A stretch of DNA of 64,000 nt from Moniliella sp. 'wahieum' (lineage: Eukaryota > Basidiomycota > Moniliellomycetes > Moniliellales > Moniliellaceae), in contig RSEE01000043.1 in NCBI GenBank assembly GCA_003971905.1, forward strand, positions 310,001 through 374,000, in the 5' to 3' direction. Made by a program: the position numbers and the translations under genes. Of the stretch, positions 1 to 11,421 are shown in pieces; positions within the stretch are counted from its first letter, which is position 1, and every line of letters begins with the position of its first letter. The notes under the pieces were generated by a model. The model saw only the letters and a list, made by a program, of their open reading frames with translations, ran no database searches and was not told the DNA's origin.

Positions 1-2331
1 ACATAACCACCGTGCCGTTATTGTTAGCGTTGTACTCCCAACCCTGACCTCTGATACACGTGTAGAAAAATGGGGTTTTGTCTCTTGCTGTCTCTTGCGC
101 CCGCCTGCACTGGAGGCGGCGGGGCGTCTGTGTGGCATCGCCTGTCCTGCTGTGTAGTCCAGAACGTACCAGGAGACGGCAACGTATATCAGTGACTAAT
201 GAGGCCCTGCAGACACCCTTCTGTTCGACCAAAGTGGGTCTTCGCCTTACTTTTTTTGTTGCTGGGCCACATACGAGGCATTGCTTTTATACCTGTTACA
301 ATGACACTACCATGTGATCGATCAAGATGAGATGTCACTTTGTTGTCGCTGTTGAAGCGGCGTTGTCATATCAACTGTTGGGCCTATAGAAAAGGACCGC
401 AACAGAGTGGTAGAAAGCGTACTATAGGACAGCATAACGTGTATAAACTGCAGTGGACAGGAGATGAGCTCGTTCTACTTTTCTTGGCGGGCGCTGGTGC
501 GTCCATTTCATATGGGGGTCTGCTACGTGAGGCCTGAGGTTGTTGCCTTCGTCAAACATACGGGTCCTCGATCCAAAGTCAATCTCGAGTGTTGTGGACC
601 GCCTTTGTGCTGCATGTATGGACATCTATTTCTCGTCCCGTTTCAGATCCCTCTCATCTGTGGGATCATGTTTCTTCCGAAAGTTCCGACCCGTTCTGGT
701 GGCGGCGCGTCATCGAACATCATATTTGATCTTTGCTTCCACCTGTGGGACACCGATGGAACTCGGAATCCGCCCCATCATCGTCTTGGGCATGAGTAAT
801 CTCAACTGCTCGCTGGTGCCAACCTCCTCGAGGTTACCTTAATTAGGCCTGAAGGAGACCCATGGCCCTCGTTGGCGGTGACGCTCAGAAACGTTTTGTC
901 ATTTTCTCATCTCGCTGGGTCAGGCTATAGGGTGGGTATTCTGTCGGCGCGACCTATGTTCTCCCCCCTTCCCTCGCAGCTCGACGGCAGGAGGTGACCA
1001 GGCTATTAGGCTTATTGCTCATCCTTTTCAGTTTGTCGTTGCTGGACTTATTGCGATTCTGTGTTGGTACGAGCTGGTGGCTAAGGGATACGGCATAAAA
1101 TCGGGAACCAACCTGCTTCTTGTCAGCAACATTAACGAGAAGATCGCCTGAGAAGCCCATTCAGTCCTATCAGACCCCACCACGGTCAACACCATTCTCT
1201 GAGAGGAGCTTCACAACCCGAGGCCGAGCTGATTAGTTTCGGACCATAATAATCAGAGACGTAGTGAGATGCGAGAAATGTGAGATATTTGAAAGGGGGG
1301 AGGGGGGCGGAGAGAGCAAAGGTAGGAGGGTCTTTCCACACCGATGGTGCTTTCGTATAGCTTGGGGTTTGCTTGTAAAGTGTAGTTATCGTACGGTTAA
1401 CCTCATGCTGTTTTGCATGGTGATGGCGGCTGCGAGTGGCACCGTTACGGGGATCGCTACGGGCTGGCTCGCCTAAACAACCCATCTAGTAGTCAGTTGC
1501 GCCTAAACGGAGCATGTTTCGTTCTTGGATCTGGAGACATCCATCCCAATCTGGGCGTCTCGTTTTCGTGTGAGGTTCCTCCCTGTTCCCTTTTACATTC
1601 TTTCTGAGGGCGAAGAACCCCTAACCCTCTCCCTATTATTACTTTGGCATTTTTCGTGTTTGGCTATTCCTCTGTTCCTATAGGAAACATTTCCCTACTT
1701 GATCTGTGCTTCGTTTGAGACCCATTCTCGCCTTTATTCCTTTCTGTTACTATACGTTAAATTGATTGTTGTTTCCTTCTTAACGTTCCTGTCTGTATGG
1801 CCTTTCTTCTATGTCTCCCCCTCGCGGGTCATTTTGTAACAACATCTCCTTCCGAATCCATCCTTGATCAGACTTACCAGACAACACCCGCGTTTATATT
1901 TCCTACAGCTCACCAGAAGTCCCACCGCCCAGCTCCAGGGACCATCTCATGGTCTTCCCGAATCCTGCACTCCAAGCATACTTTGCCGTCGATTTCATCT
2001 CTCCAGCGTTCAGTCTCCTCTGTATACGGATATCGCCGCGACCCTATACAAGAGTATAGCGTTGTCCTGCGACAGGACCTGTCCGATCCTCTGTCTTAAA
2101 GTATCTGTGTCAACCTTCCACCAACCGTTCAAGGATCTGCGTCTACAGGCATTGCGCTAGCCTTGCTCGTTCCGGTGCATATGCAACCTTGTCATGCACA
2201 CGAGGCGACGCCCCAATTGAGAGGTCACACCTCGTCTCGATATAGCTCCGTTAGGATCTCTGTCTGCCATAGTACGCGGCTGCAGTGCGCAGGTCGGGAG
2301 TGGGGCACAAACGGAGGCACAGTGGGGCAAA

Positions 2332-2435
2332 CACGTGGCACTGTCGCAGCCATGATGGTGTGTGGCACGTGGCATGGCACGTGCCTGCTGAGTCTGCCGA
2401 TCGATGATCACACCCCGGTGACGCGGTGACACGTG
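2332..2435. promoter_or_regulatory. Cluster of four CACGTG (E-box/G-box) sites
   Basis: The palindrome CACGTG occurs at 2332, 2366, 2378 and 2430, four copies in about 104 bp. CACGTG is the core site of fungal bHLH factors of the Cbf1/Pho4/Tye7 kinds. The cluster lies about 1.1 kb upstream of the trehalose-phosphatase start codon, and no other gene is nearby. A regulatory role is inferred only from the density of sites. Confidence 0.4.
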
Positions 2436-2649
2436 ATGCTCTCCATTGCAGCACCCCATCGGGTCTGGCGCAGGTGGGCCAGGTGAGGTTGGGCACGGGA
2501 TTGGAGCGGGTGGAAATTGGAAGCAGATGGTCAGATCGTCAGGCCAGAGATCAGAGATCATCCATCTATCAGATCTCATCGATCTCATCAGGATCTGAGC
2601 GGGTCAAAAAGCCCGATGCCTGCATGTTGCGCTTGGCTTGCAGCGTCGG

Positions 2650-3020
2650 GCCCATGCCTTCGTCCTACCTCAGCGTTCAGGCTGAGGTCAGCGCTGAGGC
2701 TCAGCGCGCTGAGGCCGACGTGGAGGCTGGCTGAGGCACTGAGGGGATGGTCGATGGTCAAGGGGGGGCGATGCTGAGCAGCTGAGGGCGCTGAGGCGCT
2801 GTGGCGGATGGCACGTATGTGAAAAATGGCCAGGGCTCGTCTAGTCGCCTAAGGGGTGAGTAACTAGTAACCGGCCTAACCGACCCAAGGCCCAAGGCCT
2901 AACCCCAAGCACTGAGTACTGACTGCCGAGAAGGGGCAGTTATTAGTTACTGGCCACTAGGTCACTAGGTCACTAGCACTAGTCAGCTAGTCACCGTCAC
3001 CAGCAACGAGCAGCTAGCAA
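2650..3020. repeat. CTGAGG-type and CTAG-type short repeats
   Basis: Positions 2660-2810 carry many imperfect copies of CTGAGGC / GCTGAGG. Positions 2855-3020 carry palindromic CTAG words: GTAACTAGTAAC at 2860-2871, then several TCACTAG and CTAGCA units around 2945-3020. The same words recur in other intergenic stretches of the window (see findings). Confidence 0.7.
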
Positions 3021-3402
3021 CTAGCACCTGCCAGCAACTAGAATCGACATTCGACAAACCAATCATCGATCAACGAATGATGCTTCCGATGGTTGAAGGA
3101 AGCTTCTCTAGTCACTTGAAGCTTGACGTCGAGCTGCAGCTAAGGGCTGCCAGGCACGCTTGCACAGGGTCGGGACCGAGGAAGCAGCGGGCACGGGGCC
3201 AGCGAAAGGCGCTGAAAGTTTCCGTGCGGCGAGGGTGCCGGGGATGGCGGTGGAGGTGTTTGAGCAATTTGAGCTAGCTGGCTGGCGGTTGGATGTGGCA
3301 GGCAGGGTGCTGGGGTTAGCATTCGTCCGCCCGTCCACAACACCTCTCTCGCACAGACCCAGCGATCGCAAAGCCAGGTTCCCTCTGTCCTTCCATCCTC
3401 TT

Positions 3403-3490
3403 CGCCATCGCCATCGCCATCGCCATCGCCATCGCCATCCCATCCCACCACATCGACAGCCCATCCCCATCCCCATCCCCATCCCCTCAC
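3403..3490 (+). repeat. CGCCAT and CATCCC hexanucleotide microsatellites in the 5' leader
   Basis: Six tandem CGCCAT units (about 3403-3438) are followed by CATCCC units (about 3455-3485). They end just before the ATG of the trehalose-phosphatase gene, so they probably lie in its 5' untranslated leader. Confidence 0.75.
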
Positions 3491-3494
3491 CACC

Positions 3495-6400
3495 ATGCCG
3501 CTCCCACCCGGCACGCAGCCCCCGCATGCACCCTCGCAGGCTTCCAAGCGCGCCTCCCCTCCCTCCTCGGCCCCGGCGTGTACGCCGACGAGCCGCCGCT
3601 CTTCCCCCCCGCGCCGCCCATTGGCGCCCAAGCCCCACCCACCACGACGCCTCCGGGCCTGCGTCGCTCGCCCCGCCCCCCTTCCTCCAAGGGCCTACTC
3701 GGCACCAAGGACCGCCCCTCGCGTCCCGCGCCACAGAACTCGCTCGTGCCCCCGTCTTCTCTTCTATGGCCGAACCCGTCGTGCCCCCACCCCCGCCCTC
3801 GCCCTCGCTCAGTGAATGCGCCGACCTTCCGCCACCCACGCCGTCTGGCACTTCGCACCACCATTCCCATTCCCATTCCACCCCCATTCTCCTTCTCCTT
3901 CTCACACCCATCCCCAGCACGGCCACGGCCATACCCACCCCCCCAACCAACCACAATCAAAATCACAACCACAACCACAGCCATCCCCCTCACCACTCGC
4001 ACACCCCCACCCCCACTCGCACTCGCACTCTCATGGGGCCAACGCCACTGCCCACTCGGGGCGTTCCCACTCTGCTGCTCGCCGCTTGAGCATCGACAGT
4101 CGCGGTCGGCGCAGCAGCATGGACAGTGTAGCGACCGCGACGGATGCGCACACGCATACCAGTGTGGATGAGCGGCCGCAGTTTGAGACGATCAGTCAGA
4201 TCCGTGCCTCGCTCGCTGATCTCGAAAGGGCGTACAGTTCGCAACCGTCGCACACGCCGTTATCTGGTCGCATCATCCATGTGAGCCATTACATTCCCTT
4301 TGTCGTGCGTGCGCTGGCGGAGGTGGACTTTGAGCGGCGGGAGAAAGAGCGGGAAGAGGCGCGGCAGACTGTGGCTGCTATGGCTGCGGCTGCACGCGCG
4401 CGTCGTGCAGCGCGCGAGGCCGAGACGCAACGGGAAACTCTGTTGGCCGATATGCATGTCAAGTTAGCCGAACCGGGGATGAGCTTGGCAGCGCGGAGAG
4501 AGAGCATGCACGAGGCTGCGTCGCGCATGGCCCTTCATGGGATTGAAGGACAAGACATGTATGCGCTGTTGGAGGAGAACCAAGCGCGGTCCAAGGCGCG
4601 TGCCGGGCGGCGCGCATGGATGAAATCCGATCCGATCGACGATGAGGATGATGAGCTGGAAGGCGATGTGGATGATTTGAAAGATCGGTTTACCCCGATC
4701 GGCTCTCGTCGTTCGTCGAACAACCAGTACCCTACCTCGCGCCATTCTTCCTTTGGCGCTGGAGACGCTACTACCCTGGCGCCCTTGACGGCGGTACGGG
4801 CCGAGGCAGCGGGGGGCGCGCGGGAGCCGGAGCGGGAGCCGGAGCGGAAGCGGGAACGGGAGCCAGGGAGAAAGACACGTCTTCGCCTGCGGGCGTGGCT
4901 TCCACGCTACCCTCTTCTGCTCCCGCTGTTGAATCCGCCGCGTCCTCGGACCCGGCTGCGACCCAGGCATTGGACCAGTGGGTGTTGACCCCTCGTCGGG
5001 GCCATACCGCACTGAACAGTGGAGTGCGGAGCTTGTGCAAGACGCATCACCAGACGTTCATTGGGTGGCCTGGGGACATTGTATTTGCCGCGCAGGCGCG
5101 GGGATATGCGTACCGAGCCTGACCAGCTTACTGCCGAGGAGAAGGCACAGATTGAAAAGGCATTGGGGGATTTGGAGGATCCGAATCAATGGGCATCACG
5201 GTTAGCTTCTGTGCCTGGTGCTCCGAAGGACCCTTCGGGTGCCGATCCTGTATCGCGTGTGCCTACGCCGCAGATGAATGGGGCGGATCCGATTGTGGCT
5301 TCGCGGCCTAAGGGTCCACTGGTACCTGAGGCACTAACGCAAGCGAGGCTTCACAAGGTCTTTCGTACCGCCGCTTCTGCTGCCAAGGAGGAGCGGAGAG
5401 AAGAGTACGAAGAAGAGGAGCATTTGGATGGTCACGAGGACCATGGGATCAAGTATGTGCCAGTCTGGATGGATTCCAAGGTAGCGCATGGGTTTTACGA
5501 AGGGTACTGCAAGACAGTGTTGTGGCCGCTACTGCATTACTTGTTATGGGAGGATGTGAACCCAACGAATGGGTCGACATGGGACGACTCGACGTGGGAT
5601 GCGTACTATGCTGCGAACCAGGCGTTTGCACAACGGATTGCGCAAGAGTACCAAGCTGGGGACATGGTGATTGTGCATGACTACCATTTACTGTTGGTGC
5701 CCAAACTGTTGCGTGAGCTTGTGCCGGACGCGCACATTACACTCTTTATGCACGCGCCCTTCCCTTCGAGCGAAGTGTTCCGGTGCCTGCCGAAGCGGAC
5801 CGAGATCCTAGAGGGCATGTTGGGTGCCGACCTAGCTTGTTTCCAGACCTTCTCTTACTCGCGCCACTTCCTCTCTTCGTGCATTCGGGTGTGCGGGTTC
5901 GATGCGTCGTACAATGCAGTCGAATCGTTGAACGGGCAGGTAACTTCGATCAGCTACAACCCGATCGGGATAGATGCGGCCAAGATCTCCAAGGACGCCA
6001 AGTCGCCTGGGGTTCGACCGAAGATTGAGGCGTTTAAGCGCATGTACAAGGACATGAAGATCATTGTTGGGCGGACAAGTTGGATGTGGTGCGTGGGGTA
6101 CTGCAAAAGTTGCAGGCATTCAAGAAACTGTTGGACGAGTACCCGGAATGGAGGAGCAAAGTAGTTTTGATCCAAGTCACTGCACCGGCCGTGCACGATT
6201 CGCCTGCGCTCGAACGCGAGGTGAGCGAGTTGGTGTCGCAGATCAACTCGGAGTTTGGTACCTTGTCCTTTGCGCCTGTGCACCACTACCACCAGATCAT
6301 CGATCGCGACGAGTACTTTGCGCTGCTCGGCGTGGCCGACTTGGCGCTGGTCACGTCGGTGCGCGATGGGATGAACACGACGTCGATGGAGTACGTGATT

Positions 6401-7905
6401 TGCCAAGAAGAGTATGGCAAAAAATCGCCGTTGGTCTTGTCTGAGTTTACTGGTACAGCGAGCCGGATGCGGACGGCGTTGCAGGTGAACCCGTGGAACA
6501 TTTGGGGAGTCGCCAAGGCCATCCATGAAGCTCTCACTCTCGCTCCGGACGACAAGGCCCAGCGCCACCGGCACGCCTATGACCAAGTCACGTTGCACAC
6601 GTCCCACACGTGGGCTGCGACGTTGGTGCGTCAATTGGTGTACCGGTTGCACGTGGAGCAAACGTCGCACCTTACGCCCGAACTGGATGTGAGTGCGATC
6701 CAAGCCGATTGGCTTGCTGCTGTGGCGGGACGGCAGCCCGGACCGGGCCAACGGTTGATCTTGCTCGATTATGATGGGACGTTAACGCCGATTGTGCGTG
6801 TGCCCGAGATGGCCTTGCCGTCAGAACGGTTGATTTCGACGTTGGCGCGATTGAGTGCGGATGAACGGAACGTGATCTTTATCATTTCGGGGCGGGACCA
6901 AAAGTTCCTCAGCCAGCATCTCGGACATCTTGACCGGATTGGCTTTTCGGCCGAACACGGCTCGTTTGTCAAGGAGCCAGGAGAGGATGAGCCATGGATC
7001 AACATTGCAGAAGACTTTGACTTGTCGTGGAAAGCCGACATTCGCGCGATCTTTGAGTACTATACTGAGGTACGTCCCCCCCCCTAACGGTACACATTCA
7101 TGTTCCTAGACAGATAATTCTGACACGGTGTGTAGCGCACGACGGGCTCGTCGATCGAAGAAAGGAAAGCTCGATTACGTGGCACTACCGTAACGCCGAT
7201 CCTGACTTTGGTTCGTTCCAAGCGAAAGAGTGTCAAGCGCACCTGGAGAACATGTTGGACTACAACCGTCTTCCGATCGAAGTGATGGTGGGCAAGAAGA
7301 ACCTCGAAGTACGTCCGTTGGCAGTGAACAAGGGCGAGATTGTCAAGCGCATCTTGGCCGCACATCCGTCGGCTCAATTTGTCTTTTGTGCCGGCGACGA
7401 CAAGACGGACGAAGATATGTTCCGAGCACTCACCGCCGTCAACCGAACAGGTGAAATGACCCTGCACGAGAACCGAGCGGGATCTCCTCCGTCCATTCTA
7501 ACTCTCATTCCCACTCCCACTCCCTCCCACTCCCACTCAATCTCAATCTCAATCAACTTCAGGGAGAGACGAAGGTGTAGGTCTGAGCGCCTCACACGAG
7601 CCGTCCGTGACACCGAGCCAGCACACTTCGCCCGACCCTGCTGCCGAAGAAGAGTTCCACGAGTCGGACGACGACTTGGCGCCGCACCCATGGGAAGCGG
7701 CGATGGGCATGGGCATGGGCGCGCCGCATGGGACGACTTCTCATGCTACGGCAGTCCGTTACTTCGTGCCGAGTCCGGTCCGTTCCGCCTGTACACAGTC
7801 ACCGTTGGTCCGGCCACTAAGAAGACGATTGCCCATTGGCATGTGGGCCAGCCGAGCCAGGTGATCGATGTGTTGGCTGCCTTTGCCGCTGAGCGTGAAT
7901 CTTGA
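3495..7905 (+). CDS. TPS2: Trehalose-6-phosphate phosphatase with inactive-type synthase domain (TPS2/TSL1 family)
   Basis: Subunit of the cytosolic trehalose synthase complex, which dephosphorylates trehalose-6-phosphate to the stress sugar trehalose. Start ATG at 3495 has a good context (CACCATG). Order: Pro/His/Ser-rich extension of about 300 residues including a His-rich tract (3880-4035); a GT20 domain with WPGDI (about 5070) and HDYHLLL (about 5680); then a HAD phosphatase with the DYDGT nucleophile motif (about 6770), SGRDQKFL (about 6890) and GDDKTDED (about 7395). The intact DxDGT argues for real phosphatase activity. Introns: 7070-7135 (CTAAC inside) and 7451-7562. The total of roughly 1,400 residues is longer than yeast Tps2 and closer to the Tsl1 type. 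Frame changes near 3525, 3750, 3870, 4785, 5100, 6074, 7168 and 7760 nearly all read as one missing base; the one at 5100 reads as an extra G or two missing bases. Family call is firm; TPS2 versus TSL1 is not. Confidence 0.9.
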
Positions 7906-8859
7906 ATCTTGAATATCGCTCGTAACCGCACCCCTTTCCCCTTTCCCTTTCCCCCGCGCTCGCCATGACCTCACCCCGACCCTACCTCTGCGCTGGGCCT
8001 TGCGCGCCCAGTGCACCCCTGCACCCCTTTCCCCACCCATCACCACTCACTTTGACAGGACTTGCGACCTACTCTAATTCCAAGAACGGATCGAGAGACC
8101 GAGCGTTAGCCGGCGAAGCACCCTGGCAACAACCAAGAGGGGGAGGAGGGGGGGTACTTGTTTCTAAGCTCTCTCGGCTCTCTCGGCTCTCTCTGGCTCT
8201 CTTGGTTCTTTGGCTCTCTTGGCTATGTTGGCTCTCTTGGCTATGTTGGCTTTCTAGGATTTTGTACAGTCACGGGCCGCGGGCGCGGGCATAATAGTTC
8301 TTTTGTCGCTTGCTTTCTTGCTTTCTTTTCTTTTCTTTTCTTTTGTTCTCTTTTCTTTTCTTTCCTCTCATCGTCCTATTGCCAATCGAAACCAAATCGT
8401 GGATGCCCTCTTGAACAGAAGGGAGAGAGTGATCTAGTGATCGGAGACCAGGTAGGATGTACATGTACACGCAGCTAGACAGGTCGTTGGGCCCCGGTTG
8501 GGTGTCGGGTGGGGGTCCTGGGAGTCCGAAGCGGGATGGATAAGCATATGGGATAGATGCACAAACAAGGATTAGCTTCGGCAGGAAGCAACAAGGAGGG
8601 CAAGCCAAGAGCACAGGTTCATCGTTCGCAGAGAACACAAAGGGGCGATAGGAAAAGAAAACATAAGGAAAGACGTAGGCACATGGCGCATGGGAGGGGG
8701 AGAGAGAGGAGGGAGAGGAAGAGGGAGAGGAGGCAGTCCAGAAAAAATAGAGTGGGAGGGTAAGGAGGCAGGACCCAAGGGCAGTGACTTCCAAGGAAGC
8801 AAGCCGGACGGATACAGGGAAGGGGGAGCGAGGGCGGGAATCAGACTAGCTACTAGCGA
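7906..8859. other. Low-complexity intergenic region
   Basis: No gene seen. It contains repeats of GGCTCTC type (8168-8250), including an 18-bp unit repeated in tandem at 8212-8247; a T/C-rich tract with TTTTC units (8290-8365); and a purine-rich tract on the + strand (about 8590-8760). It separates the 3' end of the trehalose-phosphatase gene from the 3' end of the minus-strand gene that follows, so both flanking genes converge here. Confidence 0.6.
8168..8250. repeat. GGCTCTC-type tandem repeat
   Basis: Several copies of CTCTCGGCT are followed by an 18-bp unit (GGCTCTCTTGGCTATGTT) at 8212-8229 and again at 8230-8247. Confidence 0.75.
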
Positions 8860-10018
8860 CTAGCGAGAACTAGTAATTAGAGAGCCTAGGGGGCCAAACC
8901 TACCCCTACCCCCCCGCGCCCCGGTCCGGCTCCTGTCACCATCAGCACTGCGACCGGCAGCTAACAGACGGATGGCGTCCCGTCTGGTCCGGGTATTTCG
9001 GCGAGCGGCAAAATTGGTGGTGGTGAGCTCGGTAGTGTCAGTGGGTGGACCACGGGGTTGACGACGAGGTAAGAAAAGAAAAGCACTTTCCCGCTCCGAT
9101 TTCGGTCGGCGCGTCAGTTTGTCTCCGACGGCCAACCCGGGCGCGGGTGTCACCCCAGATCCCATTAAAGCGCCCATGCCGGTAGGTAGGGCAGAGCCAG
9201 GGGCCGGCGCAGGTGCAGCCGTAGCCGCAGCCGCGGACGCAGACGAAAGCCAGGAGCAGCAACAGGGCTGGCGGTACGAGAGTGGGTGTCGGCGTCGTTG
9301 GGAGCGGGTAGACGCCAAGACGCGGAGAGGTGGGCGGAAGATACGGTGCGCAGGGAAGATTGAGGCAAGGGTAAAGCGGAGGTAGGACGAGCAGTAGGTG
9401 GCTGCGAAGGTGGTCGACCACTTACTGTCCTTCGTCCAGGCGGCTCTGGGGCCCACGAGTGGCGCTGAGCAGGAGGTGGGCCAAGTGATGCAGGTCCAGG
9501 GCCGGAGGCAGGAACAGGGGCAAGTACAGATGTCTCGTACCTCGCCCTCTCTCCCAACAGTGCCTGCTGCTGTTGCAGCCTGGACCTGCAGAGCCTGGAG
9601 GAGAAGAAGCTGTTGCTGCTGGGTGGCAAGGAGCTGTTGTTGCTGCTGCTGCCGTTGGAGGGCGAGAAGGCGTAAGAGTTCAGCTTGCTGGAGCTGCTGC
9701 TGCGCGCAAGGTGGGCGATAAGGTCCTGGTCAGGAAGGGTGCAGCAGCGGCCGGTGGCGCAGTGGGCATCGCAGTAGCACCAGGAGGAGCTGGCTGGGCA
9801 TGGCGAGCAGCCGCCTGGAGCTGGGCACTCTTGATGCGGTGAGAGTGTGTTGGTGAGCGGTGGAGGGATGGCGGGGGGTGAGGTGGAGCGAGCGAGCTGT
9901 TCCTCGGGGGGAGGAGGGGTGGGGGGGGGGGGGAGTGGGAGGACACGCCGCCGGTGCGGAGGGTTGCGAGAAGGGCGGCGCGGTCGGAGACGGGTGTGGG
10001 CGCGGGGCGTTCAGCCAT
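8860..10018 (-). CDS. Unrecognised Q/A/P-rich protein
   Basis: Putative gene read on the minus strand from the ATG at 10018. The N-terminus contains [11 protein letters not shown], followed by proline-rich sequence, an alanine-rich tract and a strongly Gln/Leu-rich, probably helical segment (about 9560-9715, with runs of five to six Gln), then an Ala/Pro-rich stretch (about 9170-9260) and the dipeptide-rich TRRPKSER (about 9100). The sharp amino-acid bias in successive frames suggests one gene of about 385 codons broken by frame changes, as in its neighbours. From memory, fungal low-complexity proteins of unknown function can start with a similar LRTGGV motif; I cannot confirm orthology. The stop at 8860 and the C-terminal third are uncertain. 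A chance open frame is still possible. Confidence 0.4.
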
Positions 10019-11421
10019 GCTGGGCAAGGAAGGAGCGGGAGGGTGGGGGGATGGGATGGAGGGATGGGTGGATGGGATGGATGGAGGAATGGAGGGACGG
10101 GAGGATGGAATGGAGAGATGGAGGGATGAGATGGAGGGATGAGGGGATGGATGGACGGAGGGGAGGATGGGATGGACGGAGGGGAGGATGGGATGGACGG
10201 AGGGGAGGATGGGATGGACGGAGGGGAGGATGGGATGGACGAGAGGAGATGGGATGGGAGGATGCCAGCCGAGAGAAGGAGATGGTGAACCCCCACAGCG
10301 AACCAAGCGCGAGTGCGAGCACTCGTGCGCCCCATCACGCACCATCCCCATCACCGGTCACCCCCTCCCACCTGCTTAGTCAGCGCTCCGCTGCTGCATT
10401 TGGGCGGACAGGGCGGAATGGGGCACGACACGTCACGACTGTGTTCCGCTGCCTCCCCAAACCAAATCACCCAGTCCTGCAAATTCCAACCCAAGTACAC
10501 TGAGTCGTCCTGGAGCGAACGTAGCGAACGAGTGAACCAGAAGGTGCGTCCGATTGCTATTACTTCAGTGTCCCAAGCAACAACAGGCCCCAAGCACCCA
10601 ACCAATCCAGGGCGTTGTTGCAGGATGCCGACGTCCAAGCTGGCCATCCTCTCTTCGCTCGTTGGCGCCCCTGCGGCAGAAAGGTAGTACTGAAATGGCA
10701 GTGGCGTTGAACGTCAACAGAGTGACACTGAGGCGCTGAGGCGCTGAGGGCCACAGACGTGACGCTGACAGACGGCTGTTGTGGGGCCACGGACCACAGG
10801 TGCCGATGGAAGCAACGACGAGCAAACGCAAGCCAGCTGGACCCAGCACGCCGCCCCAGCGGCCCAAACGAGTATGGTCAACGCACAGTCGACAATCCGA
10901 CAAACCCAACCCCCAACCGGCGTCTGGGGCGATGCGACACATGACGTCACGCAGTGCGGACACTGCGCACCTGCCTGCGCCCCTCTTTGCTGGGGTGTGG
11001 GGTCTGCGTCACGCGTGACGGGGGCCAGCCAGCGCAGCTGGCGCCGTGCCGCACTCGGCAGCACCGCAGCACACCGCCCAGCCGCCCAGCCCCAGCAGCC
11101 GGCCAGTCGGTGGGACAGCGGCGCCGTGCCTCCGCGCCCCGCAGCCTGCCAAGCTTTTTGACTCGCCCCCTGCCGCATCCCTCGCCCACTGGCCCTGTGC
11201 CTGCCTGCTGCCCCCCCCCACGCGGCGGTGCCTGACACTCTGCCTGGTCGGCCGACTCTGCCCCGTTTTAGCTGCCGCCTAGGCCCGCACCCCGGCCACC
11301 ACCACCACCACCATCTCGGCCACCACCACCACCTCGACCACCTCCAGCCCCCCCTCCCTACCCCCGCTTCCACGACGCTCTGCTCCCACCCCGCGTACGC
11401 CGCTCTCTGGCCTCCGTACCC
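10019..11421. other. Intergenic region, shared upstream region of the Q-rich gene and GSK3
   Basis: No gene seen. It holds the GGGATGGA-rich minisatellite (10030-10260), a CTGAGGCG repeat (10729-10750) and a His-codon-like CCACCA run (about 11295-11340). The genes on either side run outwards, so their promoters must both lie here. Confidence 0.6.
10151..10253. repeat. 21-bp minisatellite
   Basis: Four exact tandem copies of a 21-bp unit beginning atggacggag occupy 10151-10234, followed by a degenerate fifth. Looser GGGATGGA-type repeats extend back to about 10030. The array lies directly upstream of the proposed ATG (10018) of the minus-strand Q-rich gene, probably in its leader or promoter. 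Because 21 is a multiple of three, each frame through it stays open and would encode a seven-residue repeat. Confidence 0.9.

Larger units (their letters stand above)
1..3494. other. Gene-free left end of the window
   Basis: I find no protein-coding gene here. The open frames are short, lack a recognisable domain and mostly lack an ATG. Roughly the first 2.1 kb is visibly A+T-richer than the rest. From about 2.2 kb the sequence turns G+C-rich and repetitive: a CACGTG cluster, CTGAGG-type repeats (2660-2810) and CTAG-rich palindromic words (2855-3020). A pyrimidine-rich stretch at 1600-1800 followed by an open frame (1797-2099) looked briefly promising but shows no family signature. The last few hundred bases must hold the promoter and 5' leader of the trehalose-phosphatase gene that follows. 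Confidence 0.6.

Noticed and set aside
1797-2099. A 100-codon frame in the left gene-free region
   Set aside because: It starts in a pyrimidine-rich region, shows no conserved motif, and overlaps a second unrelated frame of the same length.
3108-3956. Long Gly/Arg/Trp-rich minus-strand frames over the start of the trehalose-phosphatase gene
   Set aside because: They are the antisense of CGCCAT/CATCCC microsatellites and Pro/His-rich coding sequence.
3495-7905. Explaining the frame changes in TPS2, GSK3 and others entirely by introns
   Set aside because: At most break points the conserved protein continues with no missing residue and there is no GT..AG pair that could be removed; a single absent base restores the family sequence.
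10030-10260. CRISPR-like array
   Set aside because: The units are directly contiguous without unique spacers; this is a minisatellite in a eukaryotic genome.
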